15,256 nucleotides of DNA. Origin: Gammaproteobacteria bacterium. GTDB taxonomy: Bacteria; Pseudomonadota; Gammaproteobacteria; HK1. Made by a program: the position numbers and the translations under genes. Within the stretch, counting starts at the first letter, position 1. The number at the start of each line of letters is the position of its first letter. Positions 14,092 to 15,256 of this stretch are shown one piece after another. The DNA is taken from positions 1 through 15,256 of the forward strand of contig JAGRHX010000138.1 of NCBI GenBank assembly GCA_020444775.1, written 5' to 3'. The notes below the pieces were generated by a model. That model ran no database searches and was not told where the DNA came from. It saw only the letters and a program-made list of their open reading frames with translations.

Positions 14092-14123
14092 GTTCTGCCC
14101 CTCCAGATTTGTGCTTGCCGTTC

Positions 14124-14142
14124 CCGACGCTGCGTGCGTCGG
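14124..14142 (-). other. Hairpin in the leader of the basic-protein gene
   Basis: CCGACGC (14124-14130) and GCGTCGG (14136-14142) form a perfect 7-bp stem with a five-base loop, 33 bases upstream of the start codon. It could be the end of the upstream DUF2330 transcript or a leader structure; there is no T-run. Confidence 0.35.
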
Positions 14143-14318
14143 TCGACCATCGGTTCCGCTGGCCGGCAACCCCCAGCGCTCGTGCTGTCCGGGGGCTGGC
14201 GTGCAGTCTCCATCGAAGGCCCTGAATCGAGCCTGAACGGGCGCCTTCCCAGGGGGCGTCTCCCGAGCGCGAGCCGTGCAAGGGGCTGATTGCAGGTTCG
14301 CGGGAGACGGTCGATGCG

Positions 14319-15256
14319 CTACTTCCAGAGTTCCTTCCACCAGGGTTGTTCTTCACCTGCTGGCGGCTTGACGGGGAGATCCAGATTGGGACGAATCGAC
14401 TCCATCGACCAACCGGTCAGATTGGCAAGCGTCGCCGCCTCGCGCGCCAGTCGCTCTGGCAGGGTGCGCTCGAAGTACTCACGGGCCTGTTCGCAGCTTG
14501 CCGGGCCCTTGTAGGGATGTCGGATCACGTAGCGTCCCTGGAAGTTCTGTCGGTTACCGGTCTGCTGGAACATCAGGTCCTCGGGAAAATGCGCCTTGTC
14601 ATAGCGCACGTGCAGACGTGTGACGTAGACATCGCGCGCCTGGCGGGGGCCTCGTCGAAGCGGTCGGATCGGCTGCTCGGCCGGCTCGGGCGACAGCCAG
14701 TACACGCCGAGCTCGCGCAGCTCGTCCGGGGACAGCGGATCAGCCGCGCAGGGATCGCACCAGTTCATGTCCCAGGCGTACTCAAGGAACACCGCGCGTC
14801 CCGACTCGCTCTCGGTCTGGCGTTCGAACATGGCTTTGTAGAAGCGTGCGAACTGGGATTTGACGTAGGCCGGTATCTCGTTGCCGCTCGGCAGCTTCAC
14901 CGTGCGATAGTTGGTGGTTTCGACTCGACCGGTGCGGGTCAAGGCATAGATGAACAGCTCCTGCGGGCCCGCGGCGTTCACCATGCCGAGCCGGATCGGC
15001 AGCATGAAGCGTGGGCTTTCGAAGGCGATCTGGATGGGGCGCAGATAGGTATAGCCGAGCGCGCTCTGCTGCTGCAGGTTGACCCGGGCGACGAAGAACT
15101 TCATGTCACGCGCCAGATAGCTGCGCACCACGTCGTTGGCGCCGGCCGGAATGCGATAGCCGTTCTCGCTCAACCAGGTGATGAGGCCCTCGCTCTGCTC
15201 GGCCGAAAGGATGAGGATGTCGTACTCGCCGACCGTGTACTTCGCCTCGATCGTCA
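14319..15256 (-). CDS. DUF2330-family protein, C-terminal 311 residues
   Basis: The 3' part of a gene whose start lies beyond the window; the frame is open to the last base. The fragment opens with YTVGEYDILILSAEQSEGL, then the WLSENGYRIPAGA and MKFFVARVN segments typical of DUF2330 proteins. A conserved-looking CDPC pair follows at about residues 166-169 of the visible part (EYAWDMNWCDPCAADPLS), and further on DVYVTRLHVRYDKAHFPEDLMFQ. The protein ends WWKELWK with TAG. Known members are exported or membrane-anchored proteins of unknown function; the CxxC motif may bind metal or form a disulfide. The short ORF starting at TTG 15173 is internal to this longer gene. The basic secreted protein gene follows after 227 bases. 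Confidence 0.85.
   Translation of the reverse strand, partial: TIEAKYTVGEYDILILSAEQSEGLITWLSENGYRIPAGANDVVRSYLARDMKFFVARVNLQQQSALGYTYLRPIQIAFESPRFMLPIRLGMVNAAGPQELFIYALTRTGRVETTNYRTVKLPSGNEIPAYVKSQFARFYKAMFERQTESESGRAVFLEYAWDMNWCDPCAADPLSPDELRELGVYWLSPEPAEQPIRPLRRGPRQARDVYVTRLHVRYDKAHFPEDLMFQQTGNRQNFQGRYVIRHPYKGPASCEQAREYFERTLPERLAREAATLANLTGWSMESIRPNLDLPVKPPAGEEQPWWKELWK

Overview
The window is GC-rich bacterial chromosome with tightly packed genes, good Shine-Dalgarno sites and no mobile element. A PhoQ-type sensor kinase, an H-NS-family protein with the TWSGRGKRPRW-type C-terminus, and a TVP38/FAD-reductase pair together suggest a proteobacterium, most likely a gammaproteobacterium. This placement is an inference from gene content only.

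Layout. (1) 1-1661, plus strand: the C-terminal end of a class III aminotransferase, closest by eye to the LysW-dependent LysJ type, then a complete class I/II PLP aminotransferase ending in a hairpin. (2) 1662-3052: two repeat-rich non-coding stretches on either side of a small H-NS-family DNA-binding gene (2440-2760). Each stretch holds a 14-bp-period tandem repeat. (3) 3053-5186: a divergent pair, an enoyl-CoA hydratase/isomerase family gene (minus) and an alpha/beta hydrolase gene (plus). The 457-bp region between them has a strong operator-like inverted repeat. (4) 5482-7895, plus strand: a MoxR-type AAA+ ATPase and a VWA protein of the CoxE family, forming a two-gene chaperone-like module with no CO dehydrogenase genes in view.

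(5) 7948-10616, minus strand: a secreted cupredoxin-like protein, a FAD-dependent disulfide oxidoreductase of the mercuric-reductase-like group, and a TVP38/TMEM64 membrane protein, all in one direction. (6) 10770-13508, minus strand: a PepSY-domain periplasmic protein, an OmpR-family response regulator and a PhoQ-like sensor kinase, behind a plausible sigma70-type promoter. (7) 13654-15256, minus strand: a small, very basic secreted protein and the C-terminal 311 residues of a DUF2330 protein that runs off the window.

No complete known defence, secretion or biosynthetic system is present. The parts that look least described are the cupredoxin-like/reductase/TVP38 cassette, the MoxR-CoxE pair without its usual client, and the regulatory DNA at 3968-4113 and around the H-NS-family gene. 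No tRNA, rRNA, CRISPR array, insertion sequence or attachment site was recognised.
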